Assembly (NCBI GenBank): GCA_029582165.1
Contig: CM055872.1
Span: 45,828,695-45,892,694, forward strand
DNA from: Portulaca oleracea
Taxonomy: Eukaryota; Streptophyta; Magnoliopsida; Caryophyllales; Portulacaceae
DNA length: 64,000 bases
Direction: 5' to 3'
Shown: in pieces, positions 23,663 through 35,039 of the stretch
How positions within the stretch are numbered: the first letter of the stretch is position 1
How the letters are laid out: each line of letters opens with the position of its first letter
Translations under genes and position numbers: made by a program
Notes under the pieces: model-generated
The model's input: only the letters and a program-made list of their open reading frames with translations
What the model was told of the DNA's origin: nothing
The model's database searches: none

Positions 23663-24231
23663 TGTTAGGATTCTTAGGACGTAGTTAGCAGACAAACAAT
23701 AATAAGGGCGAAAAATGAACAAAGATTCAACACAAGGAGTTAACGTGGAAAAACCCGAACCGGGAAAAAAACCACGAACGATGCACTATGAGAGGATTAC
23801 AACGGTGTTTCATAGATTCCCAGACCTCCACAATCTCTCACAATTTTCCTAGAGTTACAACCTGAGAACTCAACACTCACAGTTGAGCCTCACACAACTC
23901 CCTCAGGAACACAGAGATTACAAGTCAATCTCTTGTGGTATAAGATGAAAAACACTCTTAATTTGTTCCCTTGCACACTACAAATTTGATCACAAACAAA
24001 CAATTTGTAGAGTATCCAAAATGCTTCACTTACCCACTAACTTGCTAGTGTAGTGCATCTACCCACTAATTGCTAGTGTTGTACACCTACCCACTTTGTG
24101 AGTCACACCTACCCACTTACTTGCACTTGATGAGTAGTATTGTTTAATCACACCTACCCACTAACTTGCACTTGATGAGTAGTGTTGTTTAATCACACCT
24201 GCCCACTAACTTGGTCTCCACACACCTAACA
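23663..24231 (-). repeat. LTR 9 of the array
   Basis: 569 bp, one base shorter through a deletion in the ACTAA(C)TTGCTAG repeat. Ends intact. Confidence 0.93.
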
Positions 24232-24321
24232 ATCTCCCACTTAGAGACCAATGTTTCAAGCGCAATCTTCGACCACTTCAACACCTTCTCGAATCCTCTA
24301 GTGCATCCATCTCGATCTTGT

Positions 24322-25785
24322 TTAGCAAAGATCAACAGAGGTCCCAGTTGACCTCCCATCAACTCCTCTTTTAGCAACAGGCTCCCACTTGAACTGATCA
24401 CGCCCCTGCAACTTCAACATACGCATCATCGTCAACAACTTAGGGGAATTTTGGATTGGAATTTTACCTCGTGTTGAACTTGTCTAATTCCCATGCAGGT
24501 TAGATGCGTTCCTCGGCTGACCATCCGTTCCTGTAGCCTCGACCGGAAACCTCCTCATTTCTGGTACCCTTCTCTCATTAGAGAAGCTAACACGCCTTTG
24601 ACGAGCATGAACAGGCCTGTTAGAATTATCAATGGCAGAGTATAGTTTCCCCTTTTTCCTGCCATTTGCAATTATCAGAGATCCTTTCGTTACCCTCCAA
24701 TAACCATCTTCAAATCTCGTCGTGAACCCCTCCTCATCTAGTTGACTCACAGATATAAGGTTCTTGGTCAGACTTGGGATATACCGAACATTCTGCAACC
24801 TCCAAGTTCCACCCTTAGAAGTTTTAATGTTCACATCACCTCTTCCTAGCACCTTTAGGTTGTGACCGTTTGCAATCCTAAACCTGCCAAACCTCCCACT
24901 CACAAAATTGCTAAAGGCCTCCCTGCTAGACGAAGAGTGAAACGAAGCACCCGAATCTATCACCCAACTCCCTTCTGACTTGTCAACATTAACAGTTAGG
25001 ACATCACCCAAATCCTCAGCAGAATTTACCGAGTCATTGTTATTATAACTGCTCTTCCTGGGTTTAGGACAATCCCTACGAAAATGACCTCTATCGCCAC
25101 AGTTCCAACACAACACTTGCTCCATGTTTCGACCTCTGGATTTTGATCGAAACCGACCCGAACTCCCACTATTCCTCCTATCCCTGACAGTCAAAGCATT
25201 CCCCGAAGACTCAGACACATCGGAATCTTTCCTACGAATAGTTTCATTGAGGAAAAAGTCTCTAATTTCCCCAAACTTCAGTTTCTCATTCTTCTTATTT
25301 GAAGAAGTTACAGAAGTCACAAAATTTTCCCAAGACTTAGGTAGGGTAGCCAATAGTATGTTAGCGTTCATCTCATCGTCGAAATTAAATACCACGGAGG
25401 TTAACTTTGATAGCATTATATTCAACTCATTCATACTATCATGCATATCACAAGACTCTTGCATCTTAAATTCAAACAAACGACGTAACACATATACCTT
25501 GTTCACTGCCGAAGGTTTCTCATATGTGTTTTGCAAGGCCTCGAGCAGATCTTTCGTCGTTTTCTGATCTTTGACGTTGAAAGCCACGTTCCGAGCTTGC
25601 GTCAGCCTGACCGTACTGAATGCTTGACCATCAAGCTCTTCCAGATCCTTCTGTTCCATCTCTTTTGGCTTATCACCCATCGCAAGATGCAACCTTTGCT
25701 GGCGGAGCACATCCTCAACGCGCATCCTCCACCATGCGTAGTCTTTCCTATCGAACTCCGGAATCTTCACAATTGCGCCCGCCAT
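24322..25785 (-). pseudogene. gag-protease, array unit 9 (late nonsense)
   Basis: Open from ATG 25785 to 24484 (433 codons), ending at a nonsense codon after HGN. The homologous sequence continues to about 24322. The knuckle CWNCGDRGHFRRDC and protease VIDSGASFH are both intact. The PBS carries one change (GTTCTGATACCAC on the plus strand). Confidence 0.85.
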
Positions 25786-25837
25786 TGCTTCTCAATCTGG
25801 AAATCAACCACGCTCCAACCAAAGTTCTGATACCACT

Positions 25838-26407
25838 TGTTAGGATTCTTAGGGCGTAGTTAGCAGACAAACAATAATAAGGACGAAAAATGAACAAAGA
25901 TTCAACACAAGGACTTAACGTGGAAAAACCCAAACCGGGAAAAAAACCACGAGCGATGCACTATCAGAGGATTACAACGGTGTTTCAAAGATTCCCAGAC
26001 CTCCACAATCTCTCACAATCTTCCTAGAGTTACAACCTGAGAACTCAACACTCACAGTTGAGCCTCACACAACTCTCTCAGGAACACAGAGATTACAGGT
26101 CAATCTCTTGTGGTATAAGATGAAAAACACTCTTAATTTGTTCCCTTGCACACTACAAATTTGATCACAAACAAACAATTTATAGAGTATCCAAAATGCT
26201 TCACCTACCCACTAACTTGCTAGTGTAGTGCATCTACCCACTAACTTGCTAGTGTTGTACACCTACCCACTTTGTGAGTCACACCTACGCACTTACTTGC
26301 ACTTGATGAGTAGTATTGTTTAATCACACCTACCCACTAACTTGCACTTGATGAGTAGTATTGTTTAATCACACCTGCCCGCTAACTTGGTCTCCACACA
26401 CCTAACA
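25838..26407 (-). repeat. LTR 10 of the array (outer 5' LTR)
   Basis: 570 bp. Its outer edge CCTAACA is followed directly by the second TSD copy AAATC and LINE sequence. Confidence 0.93.
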
Positions 26408-27665
26408 AAATCTTGTTGTCCCCTTCAAATTTAACTCGCTTTAGGTTGGCCATCCAAGCAGCTTGGATACCGTTTCTTATTGCCAAGGCTTCTGCAACCA
26501 AAACTGAGGCGTTTCCACAATTGAAAAAAGCAGAAAGAGTGATCTTACCCTCCGGGTCTCGAATTATGAATCTACCCCCTGCATTCTCACCTACTCTGGA
26601 GCTATCAAAATTTAACTTAGCCCAACCCCTCGGAGGTTTATACCACAAAATAATGCTAGGCCTGGAGGACGAGGAGGCCCCCAAATTAAGGCCATGATCT
26701 TGAAAATCCATAGTTAGCTTTTGATGAATTCGCCATTCCGCAGCAGCTCTTTGTGCCCTAATAAACGTCTGCACCGGATTAAAGGCCTCATTACGAATTG
26801 CGGCGCCATTACGCGATTTCCACAAGCTCCATATCAAAGCCACCACACGATCAATCTTACCACAAGCCCTACTGTTCTTAATAGTTTCAAGGACCCTATT
26901 GATATCATCTAAGGCCAAGTTGCTGAGAGAGTGTTTTAACCACCCATGACGGATCGTCGTACTCCATAGATCATTCGCCACAGGGCATTGAACAAACAGA
27001 TGTTCACTCGATTCATCCATCCTCTTACATAACGGGCATACGCTATCCACATCCATCCCCCTCCTATTAAGGTTTAATCTAGTAGGCAGCCCGTTGTGAC
27101 ACAGTTGCCAAAGGAAGACCTTTAATTTGGGCTGGATGTTAGTGTTCCAAATCCACTTCATCTTCTAAGATTCCTCATCCAAGGGAATCCCATGGGCAAG
27201 CCAGGTGGCATATTTTATGGAGAAACATCCATTCCTCGTTAGACCCAACAGTAAGAGTCCTCCACATCAGTAAAAGGAATCGGCATTGCCAAAATAAGTC
27301 GAAGATTCTCCTCATTTACTAGCGCAACCAGCTTATTTCTGTCCCATGTCTTGTCTGGTAGAATAAAATCAACAACTTTGATATCAAGGTTGATGGAGTC
27401 CAAATCCTAAATGTCTTTCGCCATAGCAAGGCTGTCATGAGAGCACTAGTTGTCCAGCCAAAAGTTAATCTTGTGGCCATCGCCAACTTTCCATCTAAGA
27501 CCCTTTTTAAATAGTGGTCTTGACTGCAAAATACTTTTCCAAGCCCAAGAATCTGATTTCTTTACAGAAGCATTAAAAAGGTCTGAGGTTTGTAAATATT
27601 TGGCCTTCATTTGTTCCACCCACAAACCGCCTCCAAATAAAATTTTCCAGCAGAGTTTGCACATG
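26408..27665 (-). pseudogene. L1-type LINE A, 5' part (zf-RVT and RNase H)
   Basis: The minus strand encodes a LINE ORF2 C-terminal region. A fragment with FWLDN and WKVGDGHKINFW lies at about 27664-27446, with stops after it. A zf-RVT segment follows (NTNIQPKLKVFLWQLCHNGL, CPLCKRMDESSEHLF). Then comes an RNase H-like domain with KLNFDSS, VAEALAIRNGIQAAW and KFEGDNKI, the usual three acidic positions. The frame is cut at DNKI by the retrotransposon array and resumes at 6402. It is 5'-truncated at about 27665, as LINEs often are. Confidence 0.88.
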
Positions 27666-27879
27666 AACGCTTTATAGGTGTTTTAGTTGAAATTTTTAAC
27701 TTCTAACTCTTTCCAATTTTTGTTCAGCCCCTCCCAACTCCTAACTTTTACTAGTTCCTTCCATCTTCTTCCTATTGTTATTAAATTTTAATTTATGACA
27801 TTATAATTGATAACATTATTGTTTACATTTTTTAAATGGTAAAATGAGTGAATTATAATCGTAAAGAATCCATGAGTAC

Positions 27880-29700
27880 GTAACTTGAGATTTGGTTGGG
27901 GGGTCATCCCAAGCCAGACCTGTTATGTTTCTAATGGGATTACTTTGGCTAGATGATGGACCGGTAAATTCCCATCTCTTTTAATATGCGGCCAAAAACA
28001 GAAATAAAAACAACTACTATAAACAATTAAATCGTCTAGGACATTGTCGAAATCACTTGCTTGAATGACGCCCTTCTTGACTCTTTCGATTAGAGGGAGA
28101 CAGTCCGACTCTACTGTGATTGAGTTGTAATTCAACCTCCTTTCCATACGAATTGCAAATAAAGCAGCTTGAGCTTCTACAATTGTTGTCAACCACCGGG
28201 CCTTGACTCATTTCATCGCTGCCACCTCTACTTCTCCCTTGTAGTTTCGTCCTACCACCCCGAGTCCAACCCAACCATCCTCACCAATATGTGCATCCAC
28301 ATTCAACTTGATGTTTTCTACTTGTGCTTGCTATAGGTGGTTAGGTGTTGTCTTGCTTCTTATTCTGTCTTTCAAATTTGTTCCTGAGTCCGTCTGATGT
28401 CTTCCATTAGTACTATCGTACGATTGATCATTATTTGCGGAGTTGTATGCTGATCTTGAAAGACATGCTTATTCCTAGTGTGCCACACATGCCAAGGTAA
28501 GTATTAAACATGGGTGAATGCTTCACCTGTTAGCTCCTCATGCCACTAATGAGTTCTCGGGGGGAGAAAGCTCGTGATTTAATTTCTAGCACCTCCTTTT
28601 GTGTGTTTTCCCATGCTTCCTTTGCACTGCTACATTCGAAAATCACATGCCACCCATTTTCACTTGTCTGCTCACATCTCGTGCAGGTAGCTGAAGGAAG
28701 TATATGTCGCTGGTACTAGAGGGATCTTGTTGGAAAAATATTAGTGCGCCATTTGACAGAGTATGTAGGCAATTTTGACAGAGTACAGTCCGCTGTCTGT
28801 GCACCACCGTATCCATTTGTCTTTTGGGAGGCACTTACTGATTGTTATTGAGAGTATTATGTCTATATCTCTCTTGTTTAACATTTGTTGAATAAGCTCT
28901 AATTTCCATTCTCCTTGCTCGGTGTCAATCATATTACTCACCTTCCAATTTTTTGTCCCTTCCACAATTGGTGTTGTGGGCAGCTTTCCCTCTCCATCTA
29001 GCAACCAAGGGTCAGTCCACAGGTTGATGTCCCTTCCATTCCCTACTCTCCAAGATAAACCTTCTTTAAAAAGAGCCTTTGAGCTCCAAATCCTACACAA
29101 AGACCAGCTCGGACCAGGCCCTTACATAGCGCCCAAGAAGCTACTTTTTGGGTAACATTTCATCCTGAGGATCTGGGCTAGCAGTGAGCTGTTGTTGTGC
29201 AAAATTCTCCAACCCTGTTTAGCCAGCAAAGTGTTGTTGAAAGTGTCAAGCCTCTTGAACTCCATACCTCCAAGGTACTTTGGTTTGCGTAATTTCTCCC
29301 AAGCCATCCAGTGCATCCCCCGCTCCCCCTCCTTGATACCCCGTCAAAAACAAGCGCAGGCACGCTGGATATTGTCAACCACATTCATCGATATTTTAAA
29401 TATGCTCATCAAATAGGTGGGTAGTGCTTGAATTACCGCCTTCAACAATACTTCCTTTCCCGCTCGAGAGACGTAGCGTTCTTTCCATCCCTTGAGTTTT
29501 TTCCAAACTCGCTCTTATAGGTGTGAAAAACTTCTTTATTACTTCGACCTACTATAGTAGGGGCTTCCAAATATGTGGAGTGCTTCTCAACCAGTTTAAC
29601 TCCCATGAGATCAACTAGCTCCTGTCTTTTTGTCGTGACAACTTCTTTACTAAAAGAGACTTTCGACTTCAAGTAGTTTATTTTTTGGCCTGATGCCTCT
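27880..29700 (-). pseudogene. L1-type LINE B remnant (RT thumb, zf-RVT, RNase H)
   Basis: A second LINE, upstream of LINE A and in the same orientation. Minus-strand pieces in order: KSKVSFSKEV...VEKHSTYLEAPTIVGRS (29672-29530, RT C-terminus); MHWMAWEKLRKPKYLGGMEF (29316 on); WRVGNGRDINLWTDPWL (about 29050); a Cys-rich zf-RVT stretch near 28680; and RNase H fragments KLNVDAHIGEDGW and EAQAALFAIRMERR (28300-27923). Frameshifts and stops separate the pieces. It covers a region that LINE A also covers, so it is a distinct insertion. Confidence 0.85.
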
Positions 29701-30150
29701 TCGTATTGTTTACATGGTAAAAAAGCAAAATAATAATCTCATCAATTATAATGAAATAATTTAAATCTGATGATTAAAAATTTGTTCAAAACAATCAATA
29801 CTGATAAAAATTTGATTAAGAAAATAAAACTATGATTAATATATTATTATTAGGAAAATTGGATTTTAATGATCCCTACTTTCACCAATTGTATAGCAAT
29901 AATCTCTATTTTTATTTTGGATTCTGGTGGTCTAAAAAAATGGATTGTAGTGGTGTCAAATCCACCTCCATCTTTTTTTATTAAGTGGGGTCCAAAAAAC
30001 ATTGGAAATTATCGAACCTGTCGAATTTGAATTGCGATTTGGCTACCTTCCATCACTTGTGTGATCTCCCCATAGACATTGTCTCTGGGGTTCCAATTAT
30101 ATATGTGTATGCTAATGTGTTTGTTATAAATTATTTAATAATCTTATCTT
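29701..30150. other. AT-rich spacer
   Basis: No ORF, RNA gene or clear repeat is seen between LINE B and the Mutator-like element. Confidence 0.5.
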
Positions 30151-33100
30151 AGCCAATTAGCGAGTTCTTAAATTAGCCTACCATCAACCTTTTCATTTTG
30201 TTCAAAACTACCACTAACTTTTCTTTTTCTTCAAGAGTACCACTAACTTGTTTTTTATTTTCAAAAATACCACTCACTGACTTATTTAGCGGCTGCGGTA
30301 GGTTTTACTTGGCTTTCTTCCCTTTTTTAAAAAAAACTTTTACCCTAGACATTAATATAGCAAAGAAAAGGGAAAACAAAAACAAAAATATGTGCACTTC
30401 CCTCCAAACGATCAAAATTCTGAAGCTTGTCTAATACTCTTCTTTGCCCTAAAATTCTCTGAACATGAAACCCTCAAGGTTCCTCTCTTGAAAACCCAAT
30501 AAAGAAGGTTTAATTTCACTCGATTATCATCATCCATTTGAATGAAGAAGAAGATAGTGATTTTCTGGAGAATATATCAAGCATCATAAGGTATGTATTC
30601 AACTTTTAGAATTCTAAGTTTGAAAAAAAAAACCAATTGGTTGTTGACCTTGCTAAGTTGGAAAAGAATAAGCTTTGTATGAAATAAAATTGTTGAAAGT
30701 TGAATTTAGTATGATAGATAGATTTGTTAAAGTTGATTCCTCATATTGTAATTCCCTTATTATTTCGAAGTAGTGGCCATGTATGAGTTACTTTCTCGAT
30801 AGTATATATGCAGAATGTCGATCTACAAGCATTGTACACATTGAGCACAGTGATAAAGTTGTCGTTTTTGAATCTGTTAGTAATGATAATGACTCAAATG
30901 ATGATCATAGTGATTGTATGGCTGATGATGAGTATGTTGAGTATGGGTCTGACGTTGAAGACGAGGAAATTGCTCAAATTAGATAGAAAAAAAAGGAAGA
31001 TGCATGAGGACATGGTTGCTGATTTGATGGAACTCGGACTTGAAACCGGGTAAGGCTTGGGATGAAGTAATGTATTTGATGATATATATGTATATTATCA
31101 AGATTCTGATGATGCTGATAGCCCTGTAAGCAGTGATACTGATGATGATGGTGTCAATACGGGGAAGAAGAAAAGGGCAATCAAATATCCCCGATATAAT
31201 GCAAATTTGTCAAATGGGGGAGTTGAGTTACAAGTAGGCTTGGAGTTCAATAATGAAGAGCAACTTAGAGGTGCTATTGAAGACTATCGAATAATGAAGG
31301 GCTATGACATTAAAATACAACACAGTGACATAAAAAGATTTCCAGCATTTTGCAATGCAAAGGGATGTGAATGGAGTTTGTGGGCATCGATACCAAAATG
31401 TAAGAAGTCTTTTCAAATAAGAAAAATGCCTAAGCCTCATAGTTGTGTCCCTTTTAGTTTTGAAAAAGGAAAGAGGAAGATATCAAGTAGCTAGATGGTT
31501 GTCACATAAATACATGGAGACGTTAAGGTTGCAACCAAGTCTAAAGGTGAGGGAGTTAAGAGATTAGCTTGAATTTGAGCATAACTACAAGCCTACAATG
31601 TCAATGTGTTTCAGAGTAAGAGCAAAGGCTTTGGCACTAATCCTAGGAGATTATAAGACTCAATTCAACATGTTAAGAGCTTATGCAAATGAACTTCTTA
31701 ATAAGAATAGAGAATCTACTGTCAAGATTGATGTCCAAAGAAATGGAGATGGGGAGTGTGTATTCAAAAGTCTTTACATATGCCTTGGTCCTTTGAAGAG
31801 AGGATTTTTAGATGGATGTCGAAGAGTATTGAGTGTTGATGCATGTTTCATAAAAGGTCCATGGAATGGACAAATATTGGCGGCAGTTGGTCGGGATGCC
31901 AATAACTAGATGTATCCCGTAGCATGGGGTGTGGCACAAAAAGAGGACAAGGAGACATGGCTTTGGTTCATTGGATTCTTAGCCAATGACTTGCATATGG
32001 ATGATAGGGATGGATGGACCATTATTCCAAACCAACAAAAGGTATATTTATTATGTCCATTGTTTCTTTTATTGTTAGAAATTGAAAACATATATCCACA
32101 GGCCATGGTTTACTACAGTTATCCCCCCCCAACAAAAAAAAAACACTTGATTTACCATACTTTTTTGACAAGTTAATGCATTTTATTTAAATCGTAGCAA
32201 GTTAAAATAGAAATCCATGTTTTCGACCATGTTGACCAAACTTAATCTTATTTAATATGCTAATATGATTTTTGTCAATTTCCAGGGGCTTGTTGATGCT
32301 ATTTCCAATCTTTGCCAAAGGTCGAACATCGCTTGTGTGCAAGATATGTGTATGATAATCTAAGAAAAAATGGAAGGGCTTGCAATACAGAGATGTATTT
32401 TGGAAAATTGCAAAATCTTGTAATCGGGTCGACTACAATAACCATGTTAAGGAGATACAAGATTTAGATGTCAATGCTTGGAAGTTCTAGGAAAGAAAAG
32501 GCTCGGAGCACTTTTGTAGACTTTTCTTCAAACCATATGCTAAATGTGACTCGTTCGATAACAATATGGTTGACATATTCAATGCAACCATCATAGATGA
32601 GAGGTTTATGCCGATATGGACTCTGCTTGATGGCATATTTAAGAAAGTCATGACAAGAGTGGGTTCAAGGAAGCAAATGGCGGACCATTTACAGCAAGAA
32701 ATATGTCCGTCAATTTTGAAAAAGTTAGAGAAGGATAAAAACTTAAGTAGGTGATGGCAAGCATGGGGAGCAGGAAATGCAATGTACAGTATAACACATG
32801 GAAGTGAAGGTTTTGTAGTTGACATAATAGATAAGATGTGCACTTGTCAAGCATGGGAATTAAGTGGAATCCCCTGTAGTCATGCTTTAGCGGTAATGAG
32901 GGGGGAAAAAATGAATCCAACTCCATTCCTTGATAAGTGTTACAAGACTTCCATGCTTAAGAAGACATATGCACATACTTTGAAACCTATAAATGGACCA
33001 AGCTTATGGTCTCCATGTGAAAATGACCCAATAATTGCTCCGGTTTTCAAATAGAAAAAGAGAGCTAATTATAAGTTTAAAAGGAGGCTTGAAAAAGGGG

Positions 33101-34745
33101 AAACAAGGTCACGGGGCCAATATGGAGATGTGCCAAAATCAGGTGGAACTGTTAGGTGTTCTATATGTCAAGAATATAGGCATAACGAGAAGACTTGTAG
33201 ACAAAGAGTAAGTTATCCCCTTATTTTTATTTTTTTCATTCTTCAAACATAAGTACTATTTTTTTTATTTATTTTATGGATAGTCATCTGTGAACGCATC
33301 TTCTAGTGGTGTTGCTGCTTCCCCTCCAACTTCCTTTGCTACACATACAAGTTTTGCACCTGTTGATGTTGCTATCGCACCTACTGATGCCGCTTTTGCA
33401 CCTACTTATGCTACTGCTGATGCTGCTTTTGCTATTGTTACTCATGATGCTTCTGTACCTGATATTTTGCCCGTTGCTACCCATGAGGCAGAAGTACAAG
33501 CTAATGCTGATCCATTTCACAATATTGTTACAACTGAAATAGGAGTTGATGCTCCATTTCACGATTTTGTCGATGCCTATGATGCTGAATTTCATAGTTC
33601 TTTTGAGCCCATAAAGGACTTACTTTTGATCATACAACAAAAAAGAAGCATCCAATTCGAAGATATAAGACTGGAGATGTCATGCATACTCAAGACAATG
33701 TCACATTTGCAACATTAGATGAATGAGTGTTGTTGAATATCTTCTGTTGGTGTATAATGGTGGCATGAGATAATTGGAGTCACTCTTGTTTATGTCTAAA
33801 TTATTGTTTTGTTAGTCGACTTGGCCTCATTTGTTTGTTTTTGGTCAGACAACACATGGTAAAAACAATGGATTTTGGATTCTTGGATTAAATTAGCTTC
33901 TTTATCTTAAACACAGTTCTAGGTATTCCAGGGGCTTGTTGATGCTTTGGACCATATTGACAAAACTTAGCTTTATTTAATATACTAATATGATTCTTCT
34001 AAATTATTTGGCATTTTTTTCCGCACTGGAAAATTTGAACAGAATATTGTGTCTGTGTATTTAGTCAAATATGTTAATATCAAAATTCTAATGAAAAAAT
34101 TATAACCTTACCCGATTCTTTTTCATAGTCGCATAAATTTTGGTATTCAGGTCGGACATAGTTTGATTTTTTTTTTTTTTGAATATGGCTCTGTCGCAGG
34201 ATTGAGTAAGCAGGAAAGACATACATGTTCATTTGAAAATACCAAACAAAAAGGCATCAAAATATGAACATCAGAGAAATTCAGAGCAATATGACAGTAA
34301 ACTCGTAGAGAGAGAAAATGAAATGAATAAATTACATGTTCATTCTTGGATTAAATTGGCGGATTGTGATTGTTATGTCAATGTTCATGAATTGAAAGCA
34401 AAAATCAGAGAGAAAGAGAGCAAAATCAGAGAGAGAATGAGAGGAAGAAGAAACCCAGTAGAGAGAGAAAAGAGTAAAACAAAAGAATAAAAGTGAAAAC
34501 CTATGAAAAGTGTTGCAGTAACTAGAAAGATGGGTGAAGATAAAAAAAAAAGTTTTAATAAAAAGCAAAAAAGAAAAACAATTCAAGTGCAAGCTGCTGT
34601 GGCTAGTTAAACAAGTTGGGGAGTAGTAATTTTGAAAATAAAAATCAAGGTAGTAGTACACTTGAAGAAAAAGAAAAGTGAGTGGTAGTTTTGAACAAAA
34701 TGAAAAGGTTGGTGATAAGCTAATACAAAAACTCGTCAATTAGCT
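30151..34745 (+). mobile_element. Mutator-like element (MULE) with long terminal inverted repeats
   Basis: The ends are inverted repeats of about 150 bp. The left (30151-30300) contains ATCAACCTTTTCATTTTGTT and ACTTTTCTTTTTCTTCAAG; the reverse of the right (34595-34745) carries the same segments. Between them lies a broken transposase gene. The outermost bases align as AGC(C/T)AATT. I could not find a convincing 9-bp TSD. The right end lies 16 bp from the LTR start of a copia element. Confidence 0.88.
30783..33718 (+). pseudogene. MuDR-type transposase pseudogene
   Basis: Pieces in order: an acidic N-terminus (Asp/Glu-rich, 30783-31180); a MuDR DNA-binding domain (GLEFNNEEQLRGAIEDYRI, 31207-31494); a MULE transposase domain (LSVDACFIKGPWNGQILAAV, PVAWGVAQKEDKETWLWF, 31598-32040); a probable intron (32042-32285) after NQQK, resuming at GLVDAI; a SWIM zinc finger CTCQAWELSGIPCSHAL (about 32840-32890); a zinc knuckle CSICQEYRHNEKTC (about 33155-33200); a second probable intron; and an Ala/Thr/Pro-rich C-terminus (33290-33718). 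In-frame stops occur at several points. The position usually held by the second catalytic Asp (SDRQKGL) reads PNQQKGL, so Asp is Asn. Not functional. Confidence 0.88.
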
Positions 34746-34761
34746 CTATAACTAACACTAT

Positions 34762-34936
34762 TGTTAACATATTGTTATTCTGTTACTTGTTTGTTAGGGT
34801 CTGTTAGAGAGTTTGTTAGGAGCATAGCTTTACTCTATTTGCTATATATATACATGTATCTCTTGTACATCAGGGGCATCAATCAATATACAAACACAAT
34901 ACTTCTCTACGTTTTCTACATCTCTTCTAGTTTTCA
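34762..34936 (+). repeat. 5' LTR of a second copia element
   Basis: About 175 bp, from TGTTAACATATTG to ...TTTTCA, placed directly before the PBS. It contains a CTATATATATACATG TATA-like stretch. No matching 3' LTR is seen in the window, so the left boundary is inferred. Confidence 0.65.
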
Positions 34937-34948
34937 TGGTATCAGAGC
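34937..34948 (+). other. Primer-binding site (initiator tRNA-Met) of the second copia element
   Basis: TGGTATCAGAGC, complementary to the 3' end of plant initiator tRNA-Met, immediately follows the LTR. It is the same PBS sequence as in the tandem array, but in a different element. Confidence 0.9.
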
Positions 34949-35039
34949 AAGGTCTCTAATCTTGCTTTTTCTTTCTATCTTTTCTGATCATACTGATCAG
35001 AATCTTTTTCTTCATGCTGCTCCTTTCTTTTGTTGATTC

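Larger units (their letters stand above)
6403..26407 (-). mobile_element. Tandem array of a non-autonomous Ty1-copia (TR-GAG-like) retrotransposon: 10 LTRs, 9 internal regions
   Basis: LTRs of 569-570 bp (TGTTAGG...CCTAACA termini) start at 6403, 8574, 10748, 12921, 14967, 17142, 19318, 21487, 23663 and 25838. The period is 2169-2176 bp, except 2046 bp for unit 4. Each internal region, read on the minus strand, begins with PBS TGGTATCAGAGC (complementary to the 3' end of initiator tRNA-Met), carries one gag-protease frame, and ends in a purine tract AAGTGGGAGAT next to the LTR. There is no integrase, reverse transcriptase or RNase H, so mobilisation would need proteins from another copia element. 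The array is flanked by GAATC (6398-6402) and AAATC (26408-26412), a 5-bp TSD with one difference. It interrupts a LINE RNase H frame. Such an array can arise by unequal recombination between LTRs after one insertion, or by insertion of a multimer. Confidence 0.95.

Noticed and set aside
6403..26407. Centromeric or telomeric satellite, or CRISPR-like array
   Set aside because: The period is composed of LTR, PBS, gag-protease and polypurine tract, which defines a retrotransposon. Units are 2.17 kb and coding, and the genome is eukaryotic.
32782..33054. FAR1/FHY3 transcription factor gene
   Set aside because: The SWIM finger is shared by MULE transposases and FAR1 proteins. The flanking long TIRs, DNA-binding domain order and stops show a transposon relic.
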